Assembly: GCF_034096925.1 (NCBI RefSeq)
Contig: NZ_JAWZSQ010000024.1
Coordinates: 1 to 64,000, forward strand
DNA: 64,000 bases
Direction of reading: 5' to 3'
DNA from: Patulibacter defluvii
GTDB lineage: Bacteria > Actinomycetota > Thermoleophilia > Solirubrobacterales > Solirubrobacteraceae
The translations under genes and the position numbers were made by a program. Positions 47,074 through 55,879 of this stretch are shown in pieces (positions within the stretch are counted from its first letter, which is position 1; the number at the start of each line of letters is the position of its first letter). The notes beneath the pieces were generated by a model. That model did not search any database. It was not told where the DNA came from and saw only the letters and a list, made by a program, of their open reading frames with translations.

Positions 47074-48673
47074 CGTCGGCCCCGCCGCCCAGCAAGCTCG
47101 TGGTGATCGAGGTCAGCAGCGTGGTGATCGGCCGCCGCGGTGCGGACGACGACGGCTTGGCGGCGGGAGACTTCGCCGGGACCTCGGCGACCTCGCCGCC
47201 GCTGCCGCTGCCGGTCGACGGCGTGCTGCCCGTGCCGGACGGCGTCGCGGGCGGCGGGCTCGCCGGCCGCGTCCCCTCGCCGGTCGAGGGCCGCGGCTGC
47301 TGGGTGGCCGGCGGCGTCGAGTCGTCGCCGGTCGACTCGCCGGGGACCATCACGTCGGGCTGCCGCAGCGGCGCGGTGCTGTCGTCGCCGGAGCTGGCGC
47401 CGGCCTCGTCGGCCGGGCCGCCGGCGTGGCGGGCGCCGGGGGTGCCGGGCTGGCCGGCGTCGCTGCCGGCCTGGGCGCCGTCGGCGGTCGTGCGGGCGTC
47501 GCGGCCGGCCACCAGCGTGCCGTCGCCGCCGTGGCCGGTCGGCGCGCTGGCGCGGGCGTCGCGGAGGACGCCGCCGCCGGCGTTGGCGAACGCCCCGTGG
47601 CCGCCGCTCCCGCCGCCGTTCGCGCCACCCTCGTCGATCGGGGCGGCGGCGGTCTGGATCGCGGTCGTGTGGCGCGGCACCGGCGCGACGTCGGTGACGA
47701 CGATCGCCCCCGTGCCGCTGGCCGCGACCAACGCGGCGCCGACCAGCATCTTGCCGCCGAGCAACCCGCCGGCCGCCTCGCCCGCGACCGCCGGCTCGCC
47801 GAACGGCAGCCGCTTCAGCAGCGGCACCGGCAGCAGCAGCGCGACCTTCGCCAGCACCCCCTGGTCGAGCAGGCCGACGTCGACGCCGGCGACCGCCGCG
47901 TGGCGGCGGCAGGGCTCGCAGGTGCGCAGGTGGACGGCCAGCCGGCGCCGCTCGCGGACGCCGATCGAGCGGTCGGCGGCGGCGTCGCAGAGGGTCCGCG
48001 CGCCGCGGCAGCGCTCGCCGCTCTGCAGCTCGCGGTAGGCGACGGTCAGCGAGCGCCGGCCGCGGGCCAGCTGGCCCTCGACGACGCTGCGGCTGATCCC
48101 CAGCCGCTCGGCGATCTCGAGCGTCGAGCGGCCCTCCAGCTCGCGCTGGACGAGCACGTCGTGCTGCAGCTGCGACAGCTCGCCGAAGGCGCTCCGCAGC
48201 AGCGTCAGCGCCTCGCGGTCGCCGGCGCCGCGGAGCGCGGTGTCGTCGCTGATCGCCAGCCGCCGGGCGTCGGCCGGGCCGAGCCGGTCGGTGTCGTCGA
48301 AGCTGACCTCGCCGCGGCGGGTCGTGCCCCGCCACTGGTCGATGCAGGCGCGGCGGGCGATCTCGTGCAGCCAGGCGCGCAGGTGGGTCGGCCGCTGGCC
48401 GGCCTGGAGCGCCCGCATCGCGCTGAAGAAGACCTCCTGGACCACGTCCTCGGCCCGCGCGTGGTCGGTCAGCATCCGGTGGGCGTAGGCCTGGATGCCG
48501 TCGCGGTGGCGGCGGAAGAGCAGCTCGAAGGCGCGCGGATCGCCGCGGCCCGCCAGCTCGACCAGCGCGCCGTCGCCGTGGTCCGGGCGCGCGGCCGCCG
48601 TCGAGCGAACCCGACGGGGGTCGGGCGGCGCGACCGGAACGGCCGACGAGCCGGGAGGGGCGGAGGCGTGCAT
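47063..48673 (-). CDS. ECF-type sigma factor fused to zinc-finger, membrane span and long tail
   Basis: 536 residues from the ATG at 48673; longer starts at 48757 and 48781 are possible, but a TATGAT box (48758-48753) overlaps the former. Residues about 35-115 are sigma region 2 (GDPRAFELLFRRHRDGIQAYAHRMLTDHARAEDVVQEVFFSAMRAL); about 155-212 are region 4 (LRSAFGELSQLQHDVLVQRELEGRSTLEIAERLGISRSVVEGQLARGRRSL). Then comes an anti-sigma-like zinc finger H248-x3-C252-x2-C255 (HLRTCEPC). A hydrophobic span at about 301-327 is followed by ~210 residues of Gly/Ser/Pro/Thr-rich tail. The tail should lie outside the membrane, making this a self-tethered sigma factor possibly released by proteolysis. 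Confidence 0.85.
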   Translation of the reverse strand: MHASAPPGSSAVPVAPPDPRRVRSTAAARPDHGDGALVELAGRGDPRAFELLFRRHRDGIQAYAHRMLTDHARAEDVVQEVFFSAMRALQAGQRPTHLRAWLHEIARRACIDQWRGTTRRGEVSFDDTDRLGPADARRLAISDDTALRGAGDREALTLLRSAFGELSQLQHDVLVQRELEGRSTLEIAERLGISRSVVEGQLARGRRSLTVAYRELQSGERCRGARTLCDAAADRSIGVRERRRLAVHLRTCEPCRRHAAVAGVDVGLLDQGVLAKVALLLPVPLLKRLPFGEPAVAGEAAGGLLGGKMLVGAALVAASGTGAIVVTDVAPVPRHTTAIQTAAAPIDEGGANGGGSGGHGAFANAGGGVLRDARASAPTGHGGDGTLVAGRDARTTADGAQAGSDAGQPGTPGARHAGGPADEAGASSGDDSTAPLRQPDVMVPGESTGDDSTPPATQQPRPSTGEGTRPASPPPATPSGTGSTPSTGSGSGGEVAEVPAKSPAAKPSSSAPRRPITTLLTSITTSLLGGGADGGR

Positions 48674-48825
48674 CGGTGGGGTGGCGAGGCGGCCGAGGCG
48701 GGATAGGACGGGGGCCGCGAACGACCCGGGCTCCCCGAGGGGAGGAACGCCGATCATAGACCTGGCGTGGCCCGCTGTCACGGGCCGACCGACGGCCGTC
48801 GCGACGGCTCTGGGAGGATCGGGCG

Positions 48826-49593
48826 ATGGCCCCGCTGCGCGCGCTGCTCGCCGACCTCGACGCGGCGCTCGAGCCCGAGCGCTTTCGCGACCACTGCGTC
48901 AACGGGCTGCAGGTGCCGCCGCCGGCCGGCCTCGACGGCGAGATCGCCACCGTGGTGACCGCCGTCAGCGCCGACGCGGCGACCCTCGACGCCGCCGCCG
49001 AGCTCGGCGCCGACCTGGTGCTCGTCCACCACGGGCTGTTCTGGGACGGCGACCCGCGCGCCCTCGACCCGGCCCTGGCCGGGCGGCTGCGGACCCTGCT
49101 CGGCCGCGGGATCGCGCTCGCCGCCTACCACCTGCCGCTCGACGGCCATCCGCAGCTGGGCAACAACGCGCTGCTGGCCGACGCGCTGGGCGCGACCAGC
49201 CGGCCGTGGGCGGCGTCCGGCCGGCCGCCGATCGGCGTCGTCGCCAGCTTCGACGTGCCGCTGCCGATCGCCGAGCTGGAGCAGCGGGTGGCGACCGTGA
49301 CCGATCGCGAGCCGCTCTGCTTCCGCGGCGGGCCGGAGCGGGTCTCGCGGCTGGCGATCGTCTCGGGCGCGGCCGCCGGCCTGCTGCCCGCGGTCGCCGC
49401 CGACGGCCTCGACGGGCTGCTGACCGGCGAGCCGCGCGAGCCGACCCGGGCGCTGGCGGCCGAGCTCGGCGTCCACGCCCTCTGCGCCGGCCACCACGCG
49501 ACCGAGACCCGCGGCGTCCAGGCGCTCGGGGCCCAGCTGGCCGAGCGGTTCGGGGTCGGGCACCGGTTCGTCGACAGCGCGAACCCGGTCTGA
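48826..49593 (+). CDS. Nif3-like dinuclear metal-centre protein
   Basis: 255 residues. Family motifs are LVLVHHGLFWDG (HHxxxW metal ligands), AYHLPLDGHPQLGNNALLADALG, VVSGAAAG-type glycine segment (IVSGAAAGLLPAVAADGLDGLLTGEP), and CAGHHATETRGVQALGAQLAERFG near the C-terminus. This is the DUF34/Nif3 family, which has a conserved two-metal site and uncertain function, often annotated as GTP cyclohydrolase type 2-like without proof. GGGAGG eight bases upstream can be a Shine-Dalgarno sequence. It diverges from the sigma-factor gene. Confidence 0.9.
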   Translation: MAPLRALLADLDAALEPERFRDHCVNGLQVPPPAGLDGEIATVVTAVSADAATLDAAAELGADLVLVHHGLFWDGDPRALDPALAGRLRTLLGRGIALAAYHLPLDGHPQLGNNALLADALGATSRPWAASGRPPIGVVASFDVPLPIAELEQRVATVTDREPLCFRGGPERVSRLAIVSGAAAGLLPAVAADGLDGLLTGEPREPTRALAAELGVHALCAGHHATETRGVQALGAQLAERFGVGHRFVDSANPV

Positions 49594-49737
49594 TGTGGCG
49601 CCGTTGGGCGACTGGCGCGTAGCCACTCGTCGAGAGTGGGCGCCGATCCCTCCCGCGGCGGGTCGCCAGCGGCATAGGATCGCGCCACGGCGGCCGCGCA
49701 GGGAGGCCGCGCCAGCACGACCAGGAGCATCGTCTCG

Positions 49738-51516
49738 ATGACGACGACCATCGCGGGAACGACCATCGCCGACCTCGCCTTCCGCGCGGCCGAGGCGTAC
49801 GGCGACCGGACGGCCGCCCGCTACCAGACGGCGCCCGGCGAGTGGCAGGAGATCTCCTACGCCGAGCTGGCCGACGGCGCGAGCGAGATCGGGCTCGGCC
49901 TGATCGACCTCGGGCTCGATCCCGGTGACCGGGTCGCGGTCCTCGGCACCACCCGCCCGCTCTGGTCGATGGCGCACCTGGGGATCGTCGCCACCGGGGC
50001 GGTCCACGTCTCGGTCTACCCGACCAACGCGCCGGAGGAGTGCGCCTGGGTGGTCGGCAACTCCGAGTCGCGCGGGATCGTCTGCGAGGACGCCGAGCAG
50101 GTCGCCAAGATCCAGCAGGTCCGCGACCAGCTGCCCGCGCTGGAGTGGATCGTGATCCTCGACGGCCAGGCCGACGGCGCGATCGGACTCGACGAGGTCC
50201 GCCGCCGCGGCGGCACCCGCGACGCCGCCGAGCTGCGCGACCGCGCGGCCGCGGTCCGCCCCGAGGACCCCTACGTGTTCATGTACACGTCGGGCACGAC
50301 CGGGCCGCCGAAGGGCTGCGTGCTCTCGCACGGCAACTACCGCTGGATCATGGGCGCCAGCGACGAGCTGGCCGGGATGGAGGACGACGGCGTCCTCTAC
50401 CTGTTCCTGCCGCTGGCCCACGCCTTCGCGCTGCTCTTCCAGCTGCTCTGCTTCGACCACGGCGGCGTGATCGCGTACTGGGGCGGCGATCCGACGAAGA
50501 TCGTCCCCGAGCTGATGCAGGTCCAGCCGACCCACCTGCCGTCGGTGCCGCGGATCTTCGAGAAGATCTACACCCTCGCGGTCGGCTCGAAGTCGCCCGA
50601 GGAGCAGGCCCAGATCCTCGGCGCCGCCCGCCTCGGGGTCCAGGTCCGCGAGCTGCGCCAGCGGGGCGAGCCGGTGCCCGCCGAGCTGCAGGCCAAGTTC
50701 GACGAGGCCGACGCGGCGCTGTTCCAGAACGTGCGGGCGCTGTTCGGCGGCCGGCTCAGCCGCGCGATCACCGGCGCCGCCCCGATCGCCAAGGAGATCC
50801 TGGAGTTCTTCTACGGCTGCGGGGTGCCGGTGATGGAGGGCTACGGGATGACCGAGACCTCGACCGGCGCCACCATCAACACCCCCGAGCACCACCGCTT
50901 CGGGACCGTCGGCCGGCCGCTGCCGGGGCTCGAGGCGCGGATCGCCGAGGACGGCGAGCTGCTGGTCAAGGGCGGCAACATCTTCCAGGGCTACTACAAG
51001 ATGGAGGACGCCTCGTTCGGCGCCGTCACCGACGGCTGGCTGCACACCGGCGACCTGGCCGAGATCGACGCCGACGGCTACGTCTCGATCGTCGGCCGCA
51101 AGAAGGACATCATCATCACCGCCGGCGGCAAGAACCTGACCCCGGCGAACCTCGAGAACGACCTCAAGACGTCGCCCTGGATCAGCCAGGCGGTGATGCA
51201 CGGCGACCGCCGGCCCTACCCGGTGGTGCTGATCACGCTCGACCCCGAGACGATCGTCCCCTGGGCCCAGGAGCAGGGGCTGCCGACCGAGATCGCCGAG
51301 CTGGCCAAGCACCCGAAGGTCCACGCGCTGATCCAGGCCGAGGTCGACCGGGCCAACGCCAAGCTGGCGCGGGTCGAGCAGGTCAAGAAGTTCCTGATCC
51401 CCGACCGCGACCTGTCGCCGGAGACGGGCGAGCTGACGCCGACGCTGAAGGTCAAGCGCAACGTCGTCAACGAGCGCTTCGCGGCCGACTTCGACGCGCT
51501 CTACGCCGAGAGCTGA
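49738..51516 (+). CDS. Long-chain fatty acid--CoA ligase
   Basis: 592 residues of the ANL adenylating superfamily. The P-loop-like YTSGTTGPPKGCVLSH is near residue 182, GYGMTETSTGATINTP is the adenine/acyl motif, GWLHTGDLAEIDADGYVSIVGRKKDIIITAGGKNL holds the hinge, and TPTLKVKRNVVNERFAADFD contains the catalytic Lys (LKVKR). It activates a fatty acid to acyl-AMP and then acyl-CoA, feeding the beta-oxidation enzymes elsewhere in the window. The N-terminus (DLAFRAAEAYGDRTAARYQTAPGEWQEISYAELAD) matches the long-chain FadD15-like type. AGGAG is upstream. Confidence 0.93.
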   Translation: MTTTIAGTTIADLAFRAAEAYGDRTAARYQTAPGEWQEISYAELADGASEIGLGLIDLGLDPGDRVAVLGTTRPLWSMAHLGIVATGAVHVSVYPTNAPEECAWVVGNSESRGIVCEDAEQVAKIQQVRDQLPALEWIVILDGQADGAIGLDEVRRRGGTRDAAELRDRAAAVRPEDPYVFMYTSGTTGPPKGCVLSHGNYRWIMGASDELAGMEDDGVLYLFLPLAHAFALLFQLLCFDHGGVIAYWGGDPTKIVPELMQVQPTHLPSVPRIFEKIYTLAVGSKSPEEQAQILGAARLGVQVRELRQRGEPVPAELQAKFDEADAALFQNVRALFGGRLSRAITGAAPIAKEILEFFYGCGVPVMEGYGMTETSTGATINTPEHHRFGTVGRPLPGLEARIAEDGELLVKGGNIFQGYYKMEDASFGAVTDGWLHTGDLAEIDADGYVSIVGRKKDIIITAGGKNLTPANLENDLKTSPWISQAVMHGDRRPYPVVLITLDPETIVPWAQEQGLPTEIAELAKHPKVHALIQAEVDRANAKLARVEQVKKFLIPDRDLSPETGELTPTLKVKRNVVNERFAADFDALYAES

Positions 51517-51543
51517 GCCGCGGCGCCGCGAGACGCCCGCCCG

Positions 51544-51565
51544 CCGTTCGTCCCTGGCCGAACGG
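51544..51565 (+). terminator. Hairpin after the acyl-CoA ligase gene
   Basis: CCGTTCG (51544-51550) pairs with CGAACGG (51559-51565) around an eight-base loop, 27 bp after the stop codon. There is no T-tract. Confidence 0.5.
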
Positions 51566-51610
51566 TGGGCCGCGGCGGCCTCCGGCGCATCGGACGTCGG
51601 TCCACTGGCG

Positions 51611-51649
51611 TGTGACCGCGGTCACCCCCGTTCCGACCATCGGTACGAT
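51611..51649 (+). promoter_or_regulatory. CRP-type palindrome and -10 box of the next operon
   Basis: TGTGACCGCGGTCACC (51611-51626) contains a perfect 14-bp palindrome and matches the CRP/FNR-family pattern TGTGA-N6-TCACA except at the last base. TACGAT (51644-51649) is the likely -10 box, six bases before the GTG at 51656. The site centre is about 38 bp upstream of that start, close to a class II activator position. Confidence 0.6.
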
Positions 51650-51655
51650 CGAGGG

Positions 51656-52120
51656 GTGCGTACCGACCCGACAGAGAACGGCGGCCTGTTCCTCGGGCGC
51701 CGCCCGGGCACGGCGCCGCTGCGCTACGCCGCGATCCCCCAGCAGGGCTCCGCCGCCCGCCGCCGGATCGACCGCGTGCTGGCCGCGGCGATGCTGGTGG
51801 TGATGGCGATCCTGACCGCGATGGTCTGGGGCCCGCTGCCGATGGGCGCGATGTGGATCGCGTCGCAGCTGTCGTCCGAGAACGTCGGGCTCTGGATCCT
51901 GATCGCCTTCGTGCTGGTGCTGGTCTTCGTCTTCGGCGCGCTGGTGATGCTGCGGCGCGTCGACCAGGCCTGGATCCTGGTCCGGCGGGCCGGCGGCCAC
52001 GACCAGCGCACTGGCGTCCTCGGCCGGGTCTTCGCCGTCACGACCTTCATCGTGGTGCCCGCCTTCGCGGTCTGGTTCCTGCTCCTCGGCGGGATGCAGC
52101 CGACCACCGGCGGGCTCTGA
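51656..52120 (+). CDS. Membrane protein with three hydrophobic segments, function unknown
   Basis: 154 residues from a GTG with a -10 box six bases upstream, so probably leaderless. A ~37-residue basic cytoplasmic N-terminus (TENGGLFLGRRPGTAPLRYAAIP) precedes hydrophobic segments around residues 41-60, 75-97 and 122-144. The loop after the second is basic (LRRVDQAWILVRRAGGHDQR). I do not recognise the family. It leads a run of closely spaced genes (aminotransferase, adenylate cyclase, carboxypeptidase). Confidence 0.68.
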   Translation: MRTDPTENGGLFLGRRPGTAPLRYAAIPQQGSAARRRIDRVLAAAMLVVMAILTAMVWGPLPMGAMWIASQLSSENVGLWILIAFVLVLVFVFGALVMLRRVDQAWILVRRAGGHDQRTGVLGRVFAVTTFIVVPAFAVWFLLLGGMQPTTGGL

Positions 52121-52122
52121 GC

Positions 52123-53235
52123 GTGGGCCTCTTCGGGCACTACAAGCAGTTCGAGGCGCTGACCGAGGAGGAGGTCAACGCCGGCCTCCGCGAGGTCGCC
52201 CGCGAGCGGCGGTCGAAGGCGCTGGCGCGGGTCGAGCCGCTCGACCTCAGCCGCACCACCTGGCCGGAGCTGCCGCCGTCGGAGATCGTCAGCGCGATCA
52301 CCTTCGCCGCCCGTCGCGGGCTCCACCGCTACGCCGAGGGCCGCGACGGCGAGCTGCGCGACGCGCTGGCCGAGCGGCACGGGATCGAGGCCGATCGGAT
52401 CGTCGTCGGCGAGGGCGCGTCGGGCCTGCTCCAGCGCGCCGCCCACGAGCTGCTCGACCCGGGCGACGAGGTGGTGCTGCCGTGGCCCGGCTACCCGCTC
52501 TACCCGCTGCTGGCGCGCGACGCCCAGGCGGTGCCGGTGCCGGTCCCCGAGCTCGACCCCGAGCAGCTGCTGGCCGCGGTCACCCCGCGCACCCGGCTGC
52601 TGCTGCTGGGCGGGCCGAACGACCCGACCGGCGACCTGCTGCCGGAGACGGCGCTGGCCGAGCTGCTGGAGCGGCTGCCCGAGCGGGTCGTGGTGCTGGT
52701 CGACGAGGCGCTGCGCGAGTTCGTCGACGGCGAGCCGGTCGACGCCACCGTCCGCCTGACCGACCGCTTCCCGCGGCTGGTGCTGGTGCGGTCGTTCAGC
52801 AAGGCCTGGGGCCTGGCCGGTCTCCGCTGCGGCTACGCGATCGGCGGCGCCGAGGCGGCCCGCCCCGGCGGCGTGCTGCCGATGCTGGCCCCGCGGCTGG
52901 GGATCGGCGACCTCTCGCTGGCCGGGGCGCTGGCCGCGGTCCGAACCGCCGGCCCGGCGGTCGAGGCCCGCGCCCGTCGGGTGGTCCGCGAACGGGCGGT
53001 CCTGAGCGGGCAGCTGCGGGCGCTCGGCCTGACCGTGCGGCCGTCGCAGAGCTGCGCGCTGTGGGTCCGCGCCCCCGGCCTCGACGCCGGCGGCCTCCGC
53101 TCGCAGCTCGAGCGCGGCGGCGTGATCGTCCAGTCCGGCGACGCCGTCGGCGACGCCAGCCACGTCCGGATCAGCGTCCGCGACGAGGCGGCGAGCACCC
53201 GCCTGCTGCGGGCCGTCGAGAACGCGGTCCGCTGA
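52123..53235 (+). CDS. Class I/II PLP-dependent aminotransferase, HisC-like
   Basis: 370 residues from a GTG two bases after the previous stop. HisC-like features: LHRYAEGRDGELRDALAERHGIEADRIVVGEGASGLLQ, PWPGYPLYPLLARDAQ, LLGGPNDPTGDLLP, VVLVDEALREFVDG (PLP-stacking Asp region) and SFSKAWGLAGLRCGYAIG with the Schiff-base lysine. It could be a histidinol-phosphate aminotransferase or the broader aromatic/threonine-phosphate type. There is no histidine-biosynthesis gene nearby, so the physiological substrate is uncertain. Confidence 0.85.
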   Translation: MGLFGHYKQFEALTEEEVNAGLREVARERRSKALARVEPLDLSRTTWPELPPSEIVSAITFAARRGLHRYAEGRDGELRDALAERHGIEADRIVVGEGASGLLQRAAHELLDPGDEVVLPWPGYPLYPLLARDAQAVPVPVPELDPEQLLAAVTPRTRLLLLGGPNDPTGDLLPETALAELLERLPERVVVLVDEALREFVDGEPVDATVRLTDRFPRLVLVRSFSKAWGLAGLRCGYAIGGAEAARPGGVLPMLAPRLGIGDLSLAGALAAVRTAGPAVEARARRVVRERAVLSGQLRALGLTVRPSQSCALWVRAPGLDAGGLRSQLERGGVIVQSGDAVGDASHVRISVRDEAASTRLLRAVENAVR

Positions 53236-53252
53236 CCAGGCCCGACCGTCCG

Positions 53253-54356
53253 ATGACCGACCGCGACGACGAGCCGCTGCTCGCCGGCCTCGAGGGCGAG
53301 CAGCGCGACGCCCGGGCCGCGCTGCTCCGCGACCTGCGCGCCGCCGGCGCCGGCGAGCAGGAGCTGGAGGAGGCCGCCGCCCGCGGCCGGCTGGTGCTGC
53401 TGCCGGTCGAGCGGACGCTGCGCGGCACGCCGACGCTGACCACCGCCGACCTGGTCCGCCGGACCGGCGTCGACCCCGAGCTGCTGGAGCGGGCGCTGCA
53501 GGCGGCCGGGATGCCGATCCCGGCCGAGGACGAGCGGGCCTGGAACGAGCGCGACCTGGCCCTCGCGCGGCTGATCGCGCGGCTGGTCGCCGCCGGCGTC
53601 GCGCCCGACGCGGTCGTCGACCTGGGCCGCACGCTCGGCGAGGCCGGGGCCCGGATCGGGGCGGCGGCGATCGTCGGCCTCGGCGCCAGCCTGACCCGCG
53701 AGGACGACCGCGAGGACGCCCTCGCCGCGCGGCTGACCGAGGCGACGCTGCCGACGGTCGAGGAGCTGGGCGACGCGCTGGCCGTGGTCGTCCGCGAGCG
53801 CTCGCTCGACCAGCTGGCCCGGATCCAGCTCTCGCGCGAGCAGATCGCCGAAGGCCGGCTGGCCGGCGCGACCCAGGTCACGATCGGCTTCGCCGACGTC
53901 GTCGGCTTCACCCGGATGGGCGAGGAGCTGGGCGCCGAGCGGCTGCAGGACGTCGCCGTGCGGCTGGCCGCGCTCGGCGAGCAGGCGGCGACCGCCGACG
54001 TGCGGGTGGTGAAGACGATCGGCGACGCGGTGATGCTGGCCGGCGCCGACCCGGCCGCGGTGGTGGCGGTCCTGCTCGATCTCCAGCAGCGGGTCGCGGC
54101 CGACCCCGAGTTCCCGCGGATCCGGGCCGGCGCCGCGACCGGCGACGGGGTCCCGCGGGCCGGCGATTGGTTCGGGCCGGCGGTCAACCGGGCCTCGCGG
54201 GTCTGCTCGACGGCCCGTCCCGGGACGCTGCTGATCGACGACGCCACGCGGGTCCTGATCGACGACGACGCCTACGCCTGGCGGACGATCGGCCGGATGC
54301 ACCTGAAGGGGGTCGGGCGCGTGCTGCTGCATCGCGTCCGCCCCGTCGACCGCTAG
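53253..54356 (+). CDS. Class III adenylate cyclase with N-terminal regulatory domain
   Basis: 367 residues. The catalytic domain (about 205-365) has the metal Asp D215 in FADVVGFTRMG, purine-selecting K254 in VVKTIGDAV, the second metal Asp D258, D305 in GDWFGPAVN, and transition-state residues N312 and R316. The Lys/Asp pair indicates ATP, so cAMP is the product. The helical N-terminal ~190 residues resemble the autoinhibitory pH-sensing domain of Mycobacterium tuberculosis Rv1264. The protein is soluble. It lies downstream of a CRP-type site, suggesting feedback within one cluster. Confidence 0.9.
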   Translation: MTDRDDEPLLAGLEGEQRDARAALLRDLRAAGAGEQELEEAAARGRLVLLPVERTLRGTPTLTTADLVRRTGVDPELLERALQAAGMPIPAEDERAWNERDLALARLIARLVAAGVAPDAVVDLGRTLGEAGARIGAAAIVGLGASLTREDDREDALAARLTEATLPTVEELGDALAVVVRERSLDQLARIQLSREQIAEGRLAGATQVTIGFADVVGFTRMGEELGAERLQDVAVRLAALGEQAATADVRVVKTIGDAVMLAGADPAAVVAVLLDLQQRVAADPEFPRIRAGAATGDGVPRAGDWFGPAVNRASRVCSTARPGTLLIDDATRVLIDDDAYAWRTIGRMHLKGVGRVLLHRVRPVDR

Positions 54357-54368
54357 CGTGCGGTCGCG

Positions 54369-55658
54369 ATGCCTCGCCCCCCGCTGTCGCTCGCCGGCGT
54401 CCTCGCCCTCGCCCTGCTCCCGGCCGTCGCCGCCGCCCCGTCGGCGTCCGCGGCGATGCCCTCGACCAGCGGGATCGGCGCCCGCGCCGGCGCCACCGTC
54501 GTCGACCTGCGGACCGGCCGCACGCTGCTCAGCCGCTCGGCGACCACCAGCCGGATCCCGGCCTCGGTCACGAAGCTGTTCACCACCTGGGCGGCGCTCG
54601 AGCGGCTCGGTCCCGGGTGGACGCCGCGGACGCGGGTGCTGGCGACCGGCGCGCTGGCGCCGAGCGGCACCTGGAAGGGCGACCTGTACCTGGTCGGCGG
54701 CGGCGATCCGACGCTGACCCGGGCCTCGCTGACGGCGCTGGCGCGGCAGACGGTGACCGCCCTCGGCGCGACCGGGCTCGACGGCCGGGTGATCGCCGAC
54801 GCCAGCGCCTTCGACGACTGGCAGGGCGGCGACCGCACGCACCGCGGCGTCGATCCCGACATGACCGGCCGGCTGGGGGCGCTGGTCGTCGATCGCGGCA
54901 GCGGCCAGGACGATCCGGCCCAGCGGGCGGCGTCGCTCTTCCGCTCGGCGCTCGGCAGCGCCGGCCTGCGGGTGACGACGGCGCTGGCCAAGGGCAGCGC
55001 CCCGGCCGGCACCCCGCAGGTGGCGCTGCTGAACGGTCCGCCGCTGGCCCAGCTGGCCTCGACGCTGCTGAGCGTGTCGGACAACTTCTACGCCGAGATG
55101 CTGCTGAAGGCCGCCGTCGCCCGCGACGGCGAGGAGGGCGCCTGCCGGCTGGCGGCCGGGCTCGCCGCGACCCCGGCCGCCGGCGAGGCCGCCACCCCGC
55201 CGGCCACGGCCTGCGTCCAGCGGGCGGCGACGATCGCGGCCGCCAGCACCCGCGCCGGGATCACGCTCGAGCGCCAGACGCTGCGCCCGCTGCTCGGATA
55301 CAGCCCGCGGCTCCACGACGGCTCGGGCCTGACCCGCCGCAACCGCGTCAGCCCGGCCCAGGTGGCGCGGCTGCTGGTCAAGCTCAACGGCCGCACGGCG
55401 GTGGCGCCGGTGCTGCGGGCCGCGCTGCCCCAGGCCGGTCGCTCGGGCACGCTGCGGCGGCGGATGCGGGGGACCGCCGCGGTCGGCCGCTGCCAGGCGA
55501 AGACGGGGACGCTCAACGGGGTCTCGGCCCTGGCCGGCTACTGCACCACCAAGCGCGGCCGTGACGTGGCCTTCGCGATCCTCCAGAACGGCTCGTCGCT
55601 GGCCAGCGCGCACCGCTTCCAGGACCGCTTCGTGGCCCGGCTGGCCGCCAACGGCTGA
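54369..55658 (+). CDS. dacB: D-alanyl-D-alanine carboxypeptidase/endopeptidase (PBP4 type)
   Basis: 429 residues with a signal peptide (AAPSASA, about 28 residues). The three penicillin-binding motifs are present: SVTK (SxxK nucleophile) in IPASVTKLFTTWAALERLG, SDN in LLSVSDNFYAEMLLKA, and KTG in QAKTGTLNGVSALAGYC. The layout, with a large insertion between SxxK and SDN, is the S13/PBP4 family. It trims or cuts cell-wall peptide cross-links. It starts 12 bp after the cyclase gene; TAGCGT at 54354-54359 may be a -10 box. Confidence 0.93.
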   Translation: MPRPPLSLAGVLALALLPAVAAAPSASAAMPSTSGIGARAGATVVDLRTGRTLLSRSATTSRIPASVTKLFTTWAALERLGPGWTPRTRVLATGALAPSGTWKGDLYLVGGGDPTLTRASLTALARQTVTALGATGLDGRVIADASAFDDWQGGDRTHRGVDPDMTGRLGALVVDRGSGQDDPAQRAASLFRSALGSAGLRVTTALAKGSAPAGTPQVALLNGPPLAQLASTLLSVSDNFYAEMLLKAAVARDGEEGACRLAAGLAATPAAGEAATPPATACVQRAATIAAASTRAGITLERQTLRPLLGYSPRLHDGSGLTRRNRVSPAQVARLLVKLNGRTAVAPVLRAALPQAGRSGTLRRRMRGTAAVGRCQAKTGTLNGVSALAGYCTTKRGRDVAFAILQNGSSLASAHRFQDRFVARLAANG

Positions 55659-55688
55659 GCGCCGCCGGCGCCCGGCCCCCGAACGCAC

Positions 55689-55719
55689 AACGGGCGGACC
55701 GCGAAGCGATCCGCCCGTT
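55689..55719. terminator. Terminator hairpin shared by dacB and the candidate RNA
   Basis: AACGGGCGGA (55689-55698) pairs with TCCGCCCGTT (55710-55719) around an 11-base loop. On the plus strand it follows dacB; on the minus strand it directly follows the structured region at 55723-55879 and leads into TTGTGCGTTC. Confidence 0.7.
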
Positions 55720-55879
55720 CACACCGGTCAAGCACCACCGCTCGAAACAAACGTCCCAGGACCACGTGTCGTGCCTGGGCAGGCGGACACTCCCGACCCC
55801 CGAGGCGGTCCACCGCGCGAAGCGGTGCGGAACCCGGGTGGGCGCTGATGCGCCCCGGTCGAGTGGGCGGTGTGCCGGT
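55689..55879 (-). ncRNA. Candidate structured RNA with its own promoter and terminator
   Basis: On the minus strand, TACGGT (55891-55886) is a -10 box six bases before A55879. That base begins a long closing stem: 55875-55879 with 55723-55727, then 55872-55874 with 55733-55735, 55867-55871 with 55737-55741, 55860-55862 with 55742-55744. Inside are three hairpins: 55840-55845/55850-55855 with TGAT loop, 55812-55816/55822-55826 with GCGAA loop, and 55755-55765/55771-55779. The terminator at 55689-55719 follows after three bases. No known class is recognised; it could also be the 3' UTR of ligA. Confidence 0.5.

Noticed and set aside
48673..48781. Longer sigma-factor starts at 48757 (ATG) and 48781 (GTG)
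   Set aside because: The 48757 start lies within a TATGAT -10-like box, and the extra residues add no sigma-factor feature; the start at 48673 is preferred, though not proven.
55689..55879. The candidate RNA as 6S, tmRNA, RNase P or SRP RNA
   Set aside because: It has three inner hairpins rather than a single rod with a central bubble, no tRNA-like end, no RNase P conserved core and no GGAAG-type SRP loop.
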